Source: Jeotgalibacillus malaysiensis
Lineage (GTDB): Bacteria; Bacillota; Bacilli; Bacillales; Jeotgalibacillaceae
Length of the DNA stretch: 64,000 bases
Direction: 5' to 3'
NCBI GenBank assembly: GCA_000818095.1
Contig: CP009416.1
Coordinates: 3,022,501 to 3,086,500 of the forward strand
The translations under genes and the position numbers were made by a program. The notes beneath the pieces were generated by a model. The model saw only the letters and a list, made by a program, of their open reading frames with translations. It searched no databases and was not told the DNA's origin. Shown piece by piece: positions 9,826-18,060 of this stretch (its first letter is position 1; the number at the start of each line of letters is the position of its first letter).

Positions 9826-10063
9826 CAGCTACATACAAGTATAGATGCTTCTCCCGTTTAAATCGACTCAAACCCTTTGTGAATCAGCGTTTACGAAAAT
9901 ATTTCGTTCTTCAAAATACTATTTTAGCAATAATATTTTAAAAGATGTATAGACAAGAATGCGCTTTCATGTTTTCATAGGGATAGCCCATTGACTCCCA
10001 TCATTTTTGAGAAGGAATACATATGAAATCCTCTTTCACGGGTATTTAAACCTATTCATCCAA

Positions 10064-10077
10064 TGAAAACCATTTCA
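10064..10077. promoter_or_regulatory. LacI/CcpA-type operator O1 (one mismatch)
   Basis: TGAAAACCATTTCA differs by one base from the pseudo-palindromes at 10132 and 10167. It lies upstream of the promoter. Confidence 0.5.
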
Positions 10078-10130
10078 ATTGTCATTGTTTTTCAGAATAA
10101 AAAAAATATTAAGAATTTTTTTATTTGGTA

Positions 10131-10159
10131 TTGAAATCGATTTCATAATGTTATATGAT
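10131..10159 (+). promoter_or_regulatory. Sigma-A promoter of the sugar locus
   Basis: TTGAAA (10131-10136), a 17-base spacer and TATGAT (10154-10159). The -35 overlaps operator O2, and O3 lies just after the start point, an arrangement suited to repression. Confidence 0.65.
10132..10145. promoter_or_regulatory. Operator O2, perfect palindrome
   Basis: TGAAATCGATTTCA is a perfect 14-base palindrome that also satisfies the CcpA cre consensus. It could be bound by the LacI protein encoded next, by CcpA, or by both. Confidence 0.7.
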
Positions 10160-10166
10160 TTAATCG

Positions 10167-10180
10167 TGAAAACGATTTCA
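10167..10180. promoter_or_regulatory. Operator O3
   Basis: TGAAAACGATTTCA, centred 35 bases after O2, is placed at the expected transcription start region of the LacI gene. Confidence 0.7.
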
Positions 10181-10223
10181 TATGACTTCACAAATGGGGG
10201 TGTTCCTATAGGAGGGTCAGCGC

Positions 10224-11210
10224 GTGTACACCATTAAAGATGTGGCGTTAAAAGCTGGGTTGTCACAGGCGACCGTATCAAGGGTAATCAATAATCATCC
10301 GTACGTCAGCGAGGAAAAAAAGCAGGCTGTTCAAAAAGCGATGGAGGAACTCGGTTATGTACCTAACTCCTCTGCACAGAGATTGCGCAATATAAAGACA
10401 AAGAAAATTGCGGTCCTGATCTCAAGAATCGTGAACCCTTTTTTCAGCCAGCTGGTCGATGCAATGGAGCAGAAAGCAGCCAGACATGGATATCAGCTGA
10501 TTTTATGTAATACGAGAATCAGCCCTGAGAAGGAATTGGAGTATTTCCAGCTGCTGAAGTCCAAGCAGGTCGACGGCATTATTCTGGCAGCCGCCGAAAA
10601 TAAATGGGCAGCAATTGAGCCCTTCACGAAATATGGCACTGTCATCTACTGCAATGAATATGATCCCGATGCAACAGTCACGCGAGTCCGTCTCGACCAG
10701 GTCAAAGGCGGGTACATCGGTACGAAGCACTTACTCGACAAAGGACACAAAAAAATTGGTTACTGCCAGGGGAATGACAGCAGCGTTTCTGTCAATCGAC
10801 GTAAAGGTTATTTGAAAGCGGTTACAGAAGCCGGAATTGAACCAAATCCGGCCTGGATATTTAAAAACGTCTTCACTGTTGAGAATGGAAGAGAGATTTT
10901 CAGACATATTTCAAAGATGGACGACCCGCCTACTGCATTCTTCACAGGAAGTGATGAAGTAGCGGCAGGAATGATTAAGGAAGCACAGCTGAATGGCTGG
11001 TGCATCCCGGATGATCTTGCAGTTGTCGGATTTGATGATCAGCCCATTGCAACGCTGATGGATCCGCAATTTACTACGATTAACCAGTTCACTTCTGACA
11101 TTGGCGAAAAAACCATGGAAGTCATGCTTGAAATAATCGAAGGAAAACGTGAAAACAAGGCAGAGGATATTCTTCTACCTTTGGAATTAATTGAAAGACA
11201 ATCAACTTAA
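10224..11210 (+). CDS. LacI-family transcriptional regulator
   Basis: The N-terminal helix-turn-helix and hinge run from YTIKDVALKAGLSQATVSRV to the NSSAQRLRNIKTKKI hinge region (residues 1-60). A periplasmic-binding-protein-like sugar sensor domain follows (about 62-320, with VNPFFSQLVDAMEQ, FTGSDEVAAGM and VVGFDDQPIA). The start is GTG, with AGGAGGG nine bases upstream. It is the first gene of the sugar locus and ends 21 bases before the binding-protein gene. Three operator-like palindromes surround its own promoter, so autoregulation is likely. The effector is unknown but is presumably the imported sugar or a derivative. Confidence 0.92.
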   Translation: MYTIKDVALKAGLSQATVSRVINNHPYVSEEKKQAVQKAMEELGYVPNSSAQRLRNIKTKKIAVLISRIVNPFFSQLVDAMEQKAARHGYQLILCNTRISPEKELEYFQLLKSKQVDGIILAAAENKWAAIEPFTKYGTVIYCNEYDPDATVTRVRLDQVKGGYIGTKHLLDKGHKKIGYCQGNDSSVSVNRRKGYLKAVTEAGIEPNPAWIFKNVFTVENGREIFRHISKMDDPPTAFFTGSDEVAAGMIKEAQLNGWCIPDDLAVVGFDDQPIATLMDPQFTTINQFTSDIGEKTMEVMLEIIEGKRENKAEDILLPLELIERQST

Positions 11211-11231
11211 AAACTAAGGGGGCTTTACTTT

Positions 11232-12548
11232 ATGAAACTTTGGAACAAAAAAGTTGCCGGCGCTACTGTATTAACAATGAGTTTACTTCTTGCTGCATGT
11301 AGCGGAGACGATGAAGCAACAGATACTGGTACAGACACTGGCGGAGACACAGGTGGCGATGAGGGTACTGAAGAACAGGTAACGATCACTTATGCTGCCG
11401 GAGTTGACGTAACAGGTGCAACAGATGTACTGATCGAAGAGTTCGAAGCACAAAACCCGAATATTAATGTTGAATACCGTGAAATGCCTGCAGATACAGG
11501 CGCTTCTCATGACCAGTATGTAACAATGTTCAGTTCGCAGGATGCTTCTATTGACGTATTCGATGCAGATGTAATCTGGCCGGCTGAATTTGCCCAGGGT
11601 CAATACGCACTTGAGCTTGACCGCTTTATTGAAGCAGATGGCATTAACATGGACGACTACTTCCCTGGTACGGTTGCATCAGGTCAGTTTAATGGCCGTC
11701 AGTATGCAATGCCGAAATTTACAGATGCCGGGCTGCTTTACTACCGCACAGATATCGTAGAAGAGCCGCCTACAACATGGGATGAGCTGATCACGATGGC
11801 TGGTGAGCTTCAGGGTGAAGCAGGAACTGAATTCGGCTACCTGATGCAGGCGAATCAGTATGAAGGAATGGTAACAAACGCAATTGAATTCATCGCTTCT
11901 CACGGTGGTCAGGTTGTTGACGAAAACAACGAAGTCGTTGTAAACAGCCCTGAAACAATTGCCGGAATCCAGACAATGATCGATATCGTTAACTCTGATT
12001 TCGTGCCAAGCAATATCTTAAGCTTCCAGGAAACTGAAACAAACAACGCATGGGTTGGCGGACAGTCAGTATTTGCCCGTAACTGGCCTTACATGCAGTC
12101 AACTTCAGCTGACGAAGAAGCATCTGAAGTTGCAGGTAACGTAGGATTCGCAACACTTCCTGAAGGGGATGCAGGAAGCGCAGCAACACTTGGCGGATGG
12201 ATGACAATGATCAACCGTTACTCTGAAAACCAGGAAGCTGCTTGGGAATTTGTTAAATTCATGACTGGGCCAGAAGGTCAGACGATCAGTGCAGTTGAAG
12301 GTGGACGTGCTCCAACAATCGAAGCACTATATGACGAGGCTGAAGTTCAGGAAGCTGCAACACTATTTGCTAACGAGCAGTTCGTTGAAACACTTCAAAA
12401 CGCTGTACCAAGACCAGTAACGCCGATCTACCCACGTATTTCTGACATCATGCAGGTTCAGCTTTCACAAGCACTGGCTGGAGACATCACAGCTGAAGAA
12501 GCTGCAGCAAACATGCAGGAAGAAATGGAAGCAGCAATGGCAGAATAA
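11232..12548 (+). CDS. ABC sugar transporter, solute-binding lipoprotein
   Basis: A lipoprotein signal with lipobox LLLAACSGD (Cys near residue 23) is followed by an Asp/Gly/Thr-rich linker. Then comes a family 1 extracellular sugar-binding domain (VDVTGATDVLIEEFEAQNPN, AFDADVIWPAEFAQG-like core, GGWMTMINRYSENQEAAWEF). It would be anchored on the outer face of the membrane and deliver a saccharide to the two permeases encoded next. The length of 438 residues is normal. Trehalose, maltose or another glucoside is suggested only by the ThuA-like neighbours. AAGGGGGC precedes the ATG. A stem-loop after the gene may favour its expression over the permeases. Confidence 0.92.
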   Translation: MKLWNKKVAGATVLTMSLLLAACSGDDEATDTGTDTGGDTGGDEGTEEQVTITYAAGVDVTGATDVLIEEFEAQNPNINVEYREMPADTGASHDQYVTMFSSQDASIDVFDADVIWPAEFAQGQYALELDRFIEADGINMDDYFPGTVASGQFNGRQYAMPKFTDAGLLYYRTDIVEEPPTTWDELITMAGELQGEAGTEFGYLMQANQYEGMVTNAIEFIASHGGQVVDENNEVVVNSPETIAGIQTMIDIVNSDFVPSNILSFQETETNNAWVGGQSVFARNWPYMQSTSADEEASEVAGNVGFATLPEGDAGSAATLGGWMTMINRYSENQEAAWEFVKFMTGPEGQTISAVEGGRAPTIEALYDEAEVQEAATLFANEQFVETLQNAVPRPVTPIYPRISDIMQVQLSQALAGDITAEEAAANMQEEMEAAMAE

Positions 12549-12687
12549 AAGCGGAAGCAGGCGTTAAGGTCCGACAAGCATAAGGCGCAATGAGAGAAAT
12601 GGGTGACCTTTCCCATTTTCTCATTGTGGCTTATGACTCGAGGACCTGCCTGCTGGAGCTGGATATCAGTAAAAGCGGAAGGCGCCA
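12547..12687. repeat. Dispersed repeat family B, copy 1
   Basis: Imperfect palindromic element beginning AAAAGCGGAAGCAGGCGTT and ending GCTGGATATC plus AAAAGCGGAAGGCGCC. Its internal stem pairs AAGCATAAGGCGCAATGAGA with the complementary TCTCATTGTGGCTTATGAC. It sits inside the operon, between the binding-protein and permease genes. Other copies: 17919-18035, 19029-19177, 19180-19305 and 19306-19430. Confidence 0.75.
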
Positions 12688-12700
12688 AATGACAACAGGA

Positions 12701-12733
12701 CGAAGGGGGGGTGTTTTTTCACCTCCCCTTCTC
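12701..12733 (+). terminator. Intra-operon stem-loop
   Basis: AAGGGGGGGTG pairs with CACCTCCCCTT around a T-rich loop. No U-tract follows. This placement, after the binding-protein gene, is typical of mRNA-stabilising or attenuating hairpins. Confidence 0.5.
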
Positions 12734-12773
12734 TTGATTCAAAAACATTCTATGAAAAAAGTAGGTGAAACCG

Positions 12774-14090
12774 TTGAAGTTTCAATTGAACGAAAAGCAG
12801 CTTGGCTATGCAATGGTCGCGCCCGCTCTGATTCTTGTCATTCTCGTTACACTTTGGCCGGTTGCGCAGTCATTCTATAACAGTTTATTTGACTACCGTC
12901 TGAATGATCCTTCGAGATCAGAGCGTTTTATTAATTCAAACGTTGACCTTGAACGCTATGCAAATGATTACTTTTACCTTTCAAGAGATTTAGAAGCTTT
13001 AGAAGGTCAGGCTCCTGACGCTGATGACGCAGCCGCAGCAGCTGAAATCAGTCAGGAATTTGAGGCTTACCACGCAGAACTGCTTGAAATGGACGGACTT
13101 GCAGAACAGTATGAGGAAGTTGAAGGTATGATTGCCTCATTTACTGCAATTTCTGACCGTGACCTGAAATATGCTCAGGTTGATAATGACTGGGCAGAAG
13201 GTTTCAAGGAATTCCTGGGTGATTCAAGCCAGCAGCTAATTGATATTTCAAGTGACGCAGAAGACGAGGCTTTTGCTGCTACTGCAGCTAATGTAGCCGG
13301 TTCACTGCAGTTAGTTGATACTGCAGTCATTGAATCCAATTTCATCGGGTTCAGCAATTACCAGCGCTACCTGACTGACGGTCGTATGTGGCAGTCGATG
13401 TGGAACACGCTTCTATTTACCGTCACGTCAGTATTTGCAGAGCTAGTGCTTGGACTAATGATTGCTCTCTTGATTAACCGTGCATTTGTCGGACGTGGTA
13501 TTGTCCGTGCATCAGTACTGATTCCATGGGCGATCCCAACAGCCGTAGCCGCTATGATGTGGGGCTTCCTGTATGATGGACAGACTGGTATTGTCGCACA
13601 TTACTTTGAACAGTTTGGATTCATTGACGATGCTTCTGTACTTCTATCAACAGGTGCCGGCGGGATGTTCTCAGTTATCTTTGCCGACGTATGGAAAACA
13701 ACGCCTTATATGGCCCTTCTATTATTAGCCGGACTTCAGACGATTCCTGGTTCACTGTATGAAGCAGCTGAAGTAGACGGCGCAGGTAAATGGCAGCAGT
13801 TCTGGAAAATTACACTGCCGCTATTAAAATCTGCAATTCTAGTAGCATTACTATTCCGTACACTTGATGCATTCCGCGTATTCGACCTGATCTTCGTATT
13901 AACAGGCGGCGGACCTGCAAACTCAACGGAATCAATTTCAATTTACGCTTATATCACCCTGTTCTCTCAATCTAACTTTGGGGCAGGTTCAGTATTATCA
14001 GTTATCGTATTTATCTCAGTAGCGATTATCTCAACACTGTTTATCAAATTCATCGGGTCGGATTTGTTTGCCGGCAAAACGGGTCGATAA
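12774..14090 (+). CDS. ABC sugar transporter permease (MalF/ThuF-like) with large extracellular insert
   Basis: A membrane permease with the EAA loop EAAEVDGAGKWQQFWKITLP near residue 330. TM1 (about 10-33) is followed not by the usual short loop but by about 140 acidic, Ala/Glu-rich, soluble residues (about 50-190). Only then comes the family NFIGFSNYQRYL segment and five further membrane helices. Firmicute relatives are about 290-300 residues, so the insert explains the 438-residue length. I prefer TTG at 12774 (SD AGGTG at 12763-12767) over the GTG at 12765 that overlaps that SD. It pairs with the MalG-like permease 12 bases downstream. Confidence 0.88.
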   Translation: MKFQLNEKQLGYAMVAPALILVILVTLWPVAQSFYNSLFDYRLNDPSRSERFINSNVDLERYANDYFYLSRDLEALEGQAPDADDAAAAAEISQEFEAYHAELLEMDGLAEQYEEVEGMIASFTAISDRDLKYAQVDNDWAEGFKEFLGDSSQQLIDISSDAEDEAFAATAANVAGSLQLVDTAVIESNFIGFSNYQRYLTDGRMWQSMWNTLLFTVTSVFAELVLGLMIALLINRAFVGRGIVRASVLIPWAIPTAVAAMMWGFLYDGQTGIVAHYFEQFGFIDDASVLLSTGAGGMFSVIFADVWKTTPYMALLLLAGLQTIPGSLYEAAEVDGAGKWQQFWKITLPLLKSAILVALLFRTLDAFRVFDLIFVLTGGGPANSTESISIYAYITLFSQSNFGAGSVLSVIVFISVAIISTLFIKFIGSDLFAGKTGR

Positions 14091-14102
14091 GGAGGAATCA
14101 AG

Positions 14103-14924
14103 ATGAACAAACAAGCAGGAATAGGCTTTTACATTTTTCTCGTCGTGTTTGTATTTTTCGTGATGTTCCCTTTCATCTGGGTTTTCCTCACGTCGATCAA
14201 ACCGCCGGGTGAAATCTTCAATAACTTTAACTGGTTCACAGCAGATCCATCTCTCGCTTCCTATGAAAATGCTGTCACAAACCGTCCGCTATTCAGATAT
14301 ATGTGGAACAGTTTTGTCGTATCAACACTGACAACACTCATTGCGATCGGATTCGCTTCGATTGCTGCATACGCACTGACGCGTCTGCCAATCAGATTCA
14401 AAGGCGTAATTCTCGGGATCATTCTTGCAGCATCAATGTTCCCACAAATTGCGATCATCTCACCAATCTATAACTTTGTTACTGCTGTTGGTCTTCGTAA
14501 CAGCTATATGGGTCTTGTGATTCCGTATATTACGGTCTCCCTCCCTCTTGCAATCTGGATTCTTGCAACCTTCTTCCAGAAGATTCCGTGGGAGCTTGAA
14601 GAATCAGCTAAGCTGGACGGGGCATCCCCTTTCCAGACGTTTAGAAAAATTATTTTCCCGCTTGCAGCACCGGGTGTATTCACAACAGGTATCCTGGTTT
14701 TCATCGCAGCGTGGAACGAATATTTATTTGCTTTAACAATCAATACGTCAGATGAATGGCGCACGGTTCCGGTTGGGATCTCTTTCTACCAGAGTCAGTT
14801 CACGATTCCTTGGGGAGATATTTCAGCTGCGACTGTTATTGTAACCATTCCTATTGTTATACTCGTATTGATTTTCCAAAGAAGAATTGTTGCCGGACTG
14901 ACTTCAGGCTCGGTGAAAGAATAG
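14103..14924 (+). CDS. ABC sugar transporter permease (MalG/ThuG-like)
   Basis: Six predicted membrane helices and the inner-face EAA motif LEESAKLDGASPFQTFRKII (near residue 165), which docks the ATPase. The length of 273 residues is typical of the MalG group. AAGGAGGAATCAAG precedes the ATG, 12 bases after the upstream permease. No ATPase gene is present in the locus, so a shared MsmX-type ATPase encoded elsewhere probably powers uptake, as in Bacillus subtilis (inference). Confidence 0.92.
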   Translation: MNKQAGIGFYIFLVVFVFFVMFPFIWVFLTSIKPPGEIFNNFNWFTADPSLASYENAVTNRPLFRYMWNSFVVSTLTTLIAIGFASIAAYALTRLPIRFKGVILGIILAASMFPQIAIISPIYNFVTAVGLRNSYMGLVIPYITVSLPLAIWILATFFQKIPWELEESAKLDGASPFQTFRKIIFPLAAPGVFTTGILVFIAAWNEYLFALTINTSDEWRTVPVGISFYQSQFTIPWGDISAATVIVTIPIVILVLIFQRRIVAGLTSGSVKE

Positions 14925-14933
14925 ACATGAGTG

Positions 14934-14966
14934 TGCCGGGTCCATGCAATGTCCCCGGCCCTCTTT
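14934..14966 (+). terminator. Probable terminator after the transporter genes
   Basis: GCCGGG and CCCGGC flank a 13-base loop and are followed by CCTCTTT. It separates the transport genes from the catabolic genes. Confidence 0.55.
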
Positions 14967-15030
14967 ATGATTTAACAGGAAGGAAGCAGTGTAAATATTT
15001 CCTTCTCGACTGAAAAATCTGTTAAAGTAG

Positions 15031-15044
15031 AGGAAGCGGTTGCA
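15031..15044. promoter_or_regulatory. Candidate cre site
   Basis: AGGAAGCGGTTGCA matches 13 of the 14 positions of the CcpA consensus TGNAANCGNWNNCA. It is 60 bases upstream of the ThuA-like gene. Catabolite repression of the second half of the locus would follow. Confidence 0.5.
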
Positions 15045-15104
15045 TATACAACCTACCCTATTTTAATAACGCTTACAGTAATAAATAAAGGAGTGTTTCG
15101 AGCA

Positions 15105-15833
15105 ATGAACGTTACAGTTTGGAATGAATTTAGACATGAAAAGAAGCATGATGCAGTTAAGGAAATTTACCCTGAAGGCATTCACCGCGTGATTGCGGAT
15201 GCGCTTACTGAACACGGCTATGACGTGAAAACGGCTACATTAGATGAGCCTGAGCATGGTTTAACTGAGGACGTACTAAATAACACAGACGTTCTTTTAT
15301 GGTGGGGTCACCTTGCACATGACGAGGTTGATGACGCGATTGTAGAAAAAGTACAAAAGCGTGTATGGGAAGGCATGGGTCTGATTGTTCTTCACTCTGC
15401 TCACTTCTCGAAAATTTTCAAGCGTCTGATGGGCACTGGCTGTGACCTGAAGTGGCGTGAAGCAAATGAGCGTGAGCGTCTGTGGGTTGTTGATCCGAGT
15501 CACCCGATTGCTGACGGAATTGGTGAGTATATCGAGCTTGATGAAGAGGAAATGTACGGGGAACACTTTGATATCCCGGCTCCGGATGAGCTGATTTTCC
15601 TTAGCTGGTTCCAGGGCGGAGAAGTATTCAGAAGTGGTGCAACGTTCAAGCGTGGAAACGGAAAGATCTTCTACTTCCGTCCAGGTCACGAAACACATCC
15701 GACTTACCATAACAAACAGATCCAGCAGGTCATTGCTAACGGTGTAAAATGGGCTGCACCAACAAAGCGCGACTACCCTGTTTACGGAAATGCTAAACCG
15801 ATCGAAAAGCTTGAAGGATATAAGGAGGACTAA
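15105..15833 (+). CDS. ThuA-like (trehalose utilisation) protein
   Basis: A class I glutamine amidotransferase-like fold of the ThuA family: [12 protein letters not shown] near residue 66, [13 protein letters not shown] near 95 and [15 protein letters not shown] near 190. In rhizobia ThuA acts with the dehydrogenase ThuB in the 3-keto-disaccharide route for trehalose; its reaction there is not firmly assigned to my knowledge. The ATG at 15105 is chosen because AAGGAG lies 11 bases upstream, whereas the in-frame GTG at 15093 abuts that SD. The next gene begins 3 bases after the stop. Confidence 0.87.
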   Translation: MNVTVWNEFRHEKKHDAVKEIYPEGIHRVIADALTEHGYDVKTATLDEPEHGLTEDVLNNTDVLLWWGHLAHDEVDDAIVEKVQKRVWEGMGLIVLHSAHFSKIFKRLMGTGCDLKWREANERERLWVVDPSHPIADGIGEYIELDEEEMYGEHFDIPAPDELIFLSWFQGGEVFRSGATFKRGNGKIFYFRPGHETHPTYHNKQIQQVIANGVKWAAPTKRDYPVYGNAKPIEKLEGYKED

Positions 15834-15836
15834 TCT

Positions 15837-16859
15837 ATGGCTAAATTAAAAGTTGGTGTTGTAGGTGCCGGAAGTATCGCTAAGCATCGTCACCTTGCAG
15901 AGTATGCAGCAAATGAAAACGTGGAAATCGTCGCAATTTGCGATATTAATGAAGAGCGCGCAAAGGAAATGGCAAAAAAATTCGGTGCTGCGCAAACGTT
16001 TACTGACTATAAGGACCTTGTAAAGCAGGACCTAGATGCAGTCAGCGTCTGCACGCCGAACTACCTTCACGCACCAGTATCAATTGCTGCACTTGAAGCC
16101 GGTAAGCACGTATTATGCGAAAAGCCAATGGCAACGAGCGAGCAGGAAGCAGATGAGATGATCGCGGCTGCTGAAAAAGCAGGAAAACTGCTTATGATCG
16201 GCCATAACCAGCGCTTCGTTGCATCCCACCAGAAAGCACAGGAGTGGATTGCTTCAGGTGAGCTAGGTAAAATCTACAGCTTCCGCACTGCATTCGGACA
16301 CCCAGGTCCTGAAGGCTGGAGTGCTGATGGTAAAGACAGCTGGTTCTTCAAAAAGGATGAAGCATTTATCGGCGCAATGGGTGACCTTGGTGTACACAAA
16401 ACTGACTTAATCCGCTACATATTAGGTGAAGAAATGACAGAAGTAGCGGCAATGGTTGAAACAAGTGCAAAGCAAAATGCAGACGTGGATGACAATGCCG
16501 TACTTGTATTGAAAACTGAAAGCGGCATTATTGGTACACTCGCTGCAAGCTGGTCTTATGCTGCAGAAGATAATGCAACCGTCATTTATGCCGAAAAAGG
16601 CGTTCTGCGTCTTGAAGACGACCCTGAGTATTCAGTAGTCTTCCATAAGACAGATGGCACAAAAGAAGAACTCTCACTTGGAAAGATCCAGTCAAATGAC
16701 GAAGGCGGCCAGGTTTCTACTGGTGTCATTGATCATTTCGTTGACTCAATCCTATCAGGCAAACAGCCGCTGATTGACGGTGAAGAAGGAAAACGTTCGC
16801 TGAAAGTGATCCTGGGAGCGCTTGAATCTAACAAATCCAAACAGATTGTAAAGCTGTAG
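15837..16859 (+). CDS. Gfo/Idh/MocA-family oxidoreductase (first)
   Basis: NAD(P)-dependent sugar dehydrogenase. The N-terminal Rossmann motif GVVGAGSIAKHRH is near residue 7. The family CEKPMATSEQEADEM, whose Lys is catalytic, is near 95, and GDLGVHKTDLIRY near 182 holds the active-site His. The 340 residues are typical. Together with the ThuA-like protein it resembles ThuB, which oxidises the 3-position of a disaccharide (family knowledge; substrate here inferred). It starts 3 bases after the previous stop, with AAGGAGG upstream. Confidence 0.9.
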   Translation: MAKLKVGVVGAGSIAKHRHLAEYAANENVEIVAICDINEERAKEMAKKFGAAQTFTDYKDLVKQDLDAVSVCTPNYLHAPVSIAALEAGKHVLCEKPMATSEQEADEMIAAAEKAGKLLMIGHNQRFVASHQKAQEWIASGELGKIYSFRTAFGHPGPEGWSADGKDSWFFKKDEAFIGAMGDLGVHKTDLIRYILGEEMTEVAAMVETSAKQNADVDDNAVLVLKTESGIIGTLAASWSYAAEDNATVIYAEKGVLRLEDDPEYSVVFHKTDGTKEELSLGKIQSNDEGGQVSTGVIDHFVDSILSGKQPLIDGEEGKRSLKVILGALESNKSKQIVKL

Positions 16860-16868
16860 GTGATTGAG

Positions 16869-17906
16869 ATGGATAAATTAAGAGTAGGCATCATTGGAGT
16901 CGGAGGCATCGCGGTATCGCGACACCTCCCCTCCTTTCTTGCGTTAGGAAACGATGTTGATGTAACGGCAGTCTGTGATGTAAATGCTGAGCGCGCGAAA
17001 ACTGTTGCGCGTGATTACCAGATCCCTTATCACACGGATGACTATCAGAAGATCTTTGACAAAGTCGACGCCGTAACGATCTGTACGCCAAATAAATTTC
17101 ATGCAGAAATTGCAATTGCGGCATTTGAAGCAGGAAAACACGTGCTATGCGAAAAGCCAATGGCAATGACGACTGCTGAATGCAAGGCGATGATTGAAGC
17201 TTCTGAGAAAGCAGATAAAGTACTGATGATCGCTTACCACTACCGTCATACAAAAGAAGCCGTTGCTGCAAAGCGCTTTATTGATGCCGGGGAAATTGGC
17301 CGTCCGCTCGTATCCCGTGCACAGGCAATCAGACGACGCAAAGTGCCGGGCTGGGGCGTATTCACAAATAAAGATCTGCAGGGTGGCGGTAGTCTGATCG
17401 ACTTCGGCTGTCACTTCCTTGACCTTGCACTTCACCTGATGGACTTCCCTGAAATTGCTGAAGTATCAGGCGCAACCTACAATGAACTGAGCCGTCAGGA
17501 CGATGTCGTAAACCAGTGGGGCAAATTTGATCCGACAACGTTTGAAGTCGATGATCACGCCACTGCTTATATTAAATTCAAAGATGGCGCAACGCTATTA
17601 TTTGAAACGTCATGGGCAGCCAACCTGGCAGATGATCAGGAAACGGTCACAGTATCCGGTACCAAAGGCGGTCTCGATGTATATCCGCTTAAGCTTTATC
17701 AGGCAAAGTACGGCATGCTGCTTGATCAGGAAGCCTACTGGATCTCAGATGATGAAAACCCTGGACTTCCTCAGGCCTACAACTTCCTTGAAAGCTGCCG
17801 CGGCACTCAGCAGCCGCTTGTAAAGCCTGAAGAAGCAATGATTGTATCCAAGGTGATTGAAGCGATTTATGAGAGCAGCGAGACTGGGAAATCGATTAGG
17901 TTTTAA
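16869..17906 (+). CDS. Gfo/Idh/MocA-family oxidoreductase (second)
   Basis: A paralogue of the preceding enzyme: Rossmann GIIGVGGIAVSRHLP, CEKPMAMTTAECKAM near residue 95 and GGGSLIDFGCHFLDLALHLM near 180. The ATG at 16869 follows AGGTGATTGAG, and is preferred to the in-frame GTG at 16860. Two related dehydrogenases side by side suggest sequential oxidation and reduction, or use of different sugars. The gene is followed by a family B repeat and then the isomerase gene. Confidence 0.9.
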   Translation: MDKLRVGIIGVGGIAVSRHLPSFLALGNDVDVTAVCDVNAERAKTVARDYQIPYHTDDYQKIFDKVDAVTICTPNKFHAEIAIAAFEAGKHVLCEKPMAMTTAECKAMIEASEKADKVLMIAYHYRHTKEAVAAKRFIDAGEIGRPLVSRAQAIRRRKVPGWGVFTNKDLQGGGSLIDFGCHFLDLALHLMDFPEIAEVSGATYNELSRQDDVVNQWGKFDPTTFEVDDHATAYIKFKDGATLLFETSWAANLADDQETVTVSGTKGGLDVYPLKLYQAKYGMLLDQEAYWISDDENPGLPQAYNFLESCRGTQQPLVKPEEAMIVSKVIEAIYESSETGKSIRF

Positions 17907-17918
17907 TCTTTGTTGTAT

Positions 17919-18035
17919 TGATATCCAGTTCCAGGCGCTAACTGCTCGAGTCATAAGCCACTGAGCGATAAAGGGATAGTTCGCCCTTTTTCGCTCCGCA
18001 TCTTATGCTTGTCGCAGTTGACCAAGCGCCTTACA
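17919..18035. repeat. Dispersed repeat family B, copy 2 (inverted)
   Basis: The reverse-orientation copy begins GATATCCAGTTCCAGGCGC and contains CTCGAGTCATAAGCC paired with CATCTTATGCTTGTCGCAG. It occupies the gap between the second dehydrogenase and the isomerase. Confidence 0.72.
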
Positions 18036-18060
18036 CTTTTATTACAGGAGGTAATTTAAT

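Noticed and set aside
12590-12880. A 96-residue frame across the family B repeat and the permease start
   Set aside because: It reads through a palindromic repeat and overlaps the permease in another frame; no ribosome site or domain.
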